Assembly (NCBI GenBank): GCA_965208025.1
Contig: OZ242302.1
Location: forward strand, 1,550,001 to 1,614,000
DNA: 64,000 bases
Direction: 5' to 3'
From: Bin80 sp965208025
Lineage (GTDB): Bacteria; Bacteroidota; Rhodothermia; Rhodothermales; Bin80
Each line of letters opens with the position of its first letter. Positions within the stretch are counted from its first letter, which is position 1. The translations under genes and the position numbers were made by a program. The notes below the pieces were generated by a model. It saw only the letters and a list, made by a program, of their open reading frames with translations. It searched no databases and was not told the origin of the DNA. This document shows, piece after piece, positions 63,862 through 64,000 of the stretch.

Positions 63862-64000
63862 ATGAAACAACTCTCTTCTTTTGTACTTGGTGTTTGGCTA
63901 TCTCTCTATTTAGTATACGTCTCAGACGCACAAGAAATTCTTACAAACATGCAGGTGTTTGAGAATCTTGGTCTTGAATGTCTAGGAGAAGTCCCTGTTG
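63862..64000 (+). CDS. Secreted protein, N-terminal part only
   Basis: An ATG at 63862, three bases after the moaB stop, opens a frame of 46 codons that runs out of the window. It begins with a signal peptide (SSFVLGVWLSLYLVYVSDAQ) and continues EILTNMQVFENLGLECLGE. Cut by the right edge; family not recognised. Confidence 0.75.
   Translation, partial: MKQLSSFVLGVWLSLYLVYVSDAQEILTNMQVFENLGLECLGEVPV

Overview
The window looks like a chromosomal segment of a marine, polysaccharide-degrading bacterium of the Bacteroidota/Rhodothermota/Balneolota neighbourhood. This is an inference from gene content: a SusC/SusD pair, FG-GAP plus ASPIC/UnbV lipoproteins, three secreted sulfatases, a DUF1015 protein next to serA, and a small Bacteroidota-type 'ABC transporter ATPase'-like protein. 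No 16S rRNA or other species-level marker is present. Genes lie on both strands in short runs, and spacers of 0.3-1.2 kb are common. All four tRNAs lack an encoded CCA.

Layout. 1-2083 (minus): serA (cut by the window edge) and a DUF1015 protein. 2209-2544 (plus): an initiator tRNA-Met whose anticodon loop is split by a 264-nt group I intron, followed by a clear terminator. 2690-5013 (minus): two overlapping GT4 glycosyltransferases. 5190-5640: a decayed ISAzo13-like transposase. 6244-8025: rfbB and a HAD hydrolase. 8086-11825: a low-molecular-weight tyrosine phosphatase, xseA, an unknown protein and an SDR. 12231-14274: a solitary DNA methyltransferase and a decayed flank. 14275-17079: xseB, a small conserved protein, a K+ channel with an RCK domain, and a YkuD L,D-transpeptidase. 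17090-20877 (minus): lepA, an unknown secreted protein and lepB. 20934-21177: tRNA-Leu and tRNA-Asn.

21672-28277: an AlbA_2 protein with a four-copy 33-bp repeat, a GntP permease with an IlvD/Edd dehydratase, and facing them a HAD protein and a TIM-barrel sugar isomerase; together these suggest sugar-acid use. 28926-41413: three sulfatases interspersed with an outer-membrane barrel, a cupredoxin lipoprotein, 6-phosphogluconate dehydrogenase, a nucleoside hydrolase, mreD, a NamZ-type muramidase and ndk. 42082-51592: lipA, lysine 6-aminotransferase, gyrA and a thrA-dapB-dapA operon. 51693: tRNA-Ala. 52206-61273 (minus): susC, susD, a strong terminator, a lipoprotein and a 1211-residue FG-GAP protein with two ASPIC/UnbV domains. 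61800-64000: a TPM-domain lipoprotein, hisI, yidD, moaB and the start of a secreted protein.

The most distinctive element is the group I intron in the initiator tRNA. Next come three convergent gene pairs whose two stop codons both sit inside, or at the edge of, one short perfect palindrome. The sulfatases, the SusCD system and the GntP/IlvD/isomerase genes together fit uptake and breakdown of sulfated, acidic sugars. I found no CRISPR array, intact insertion sequence, prophage or rRNA operon.
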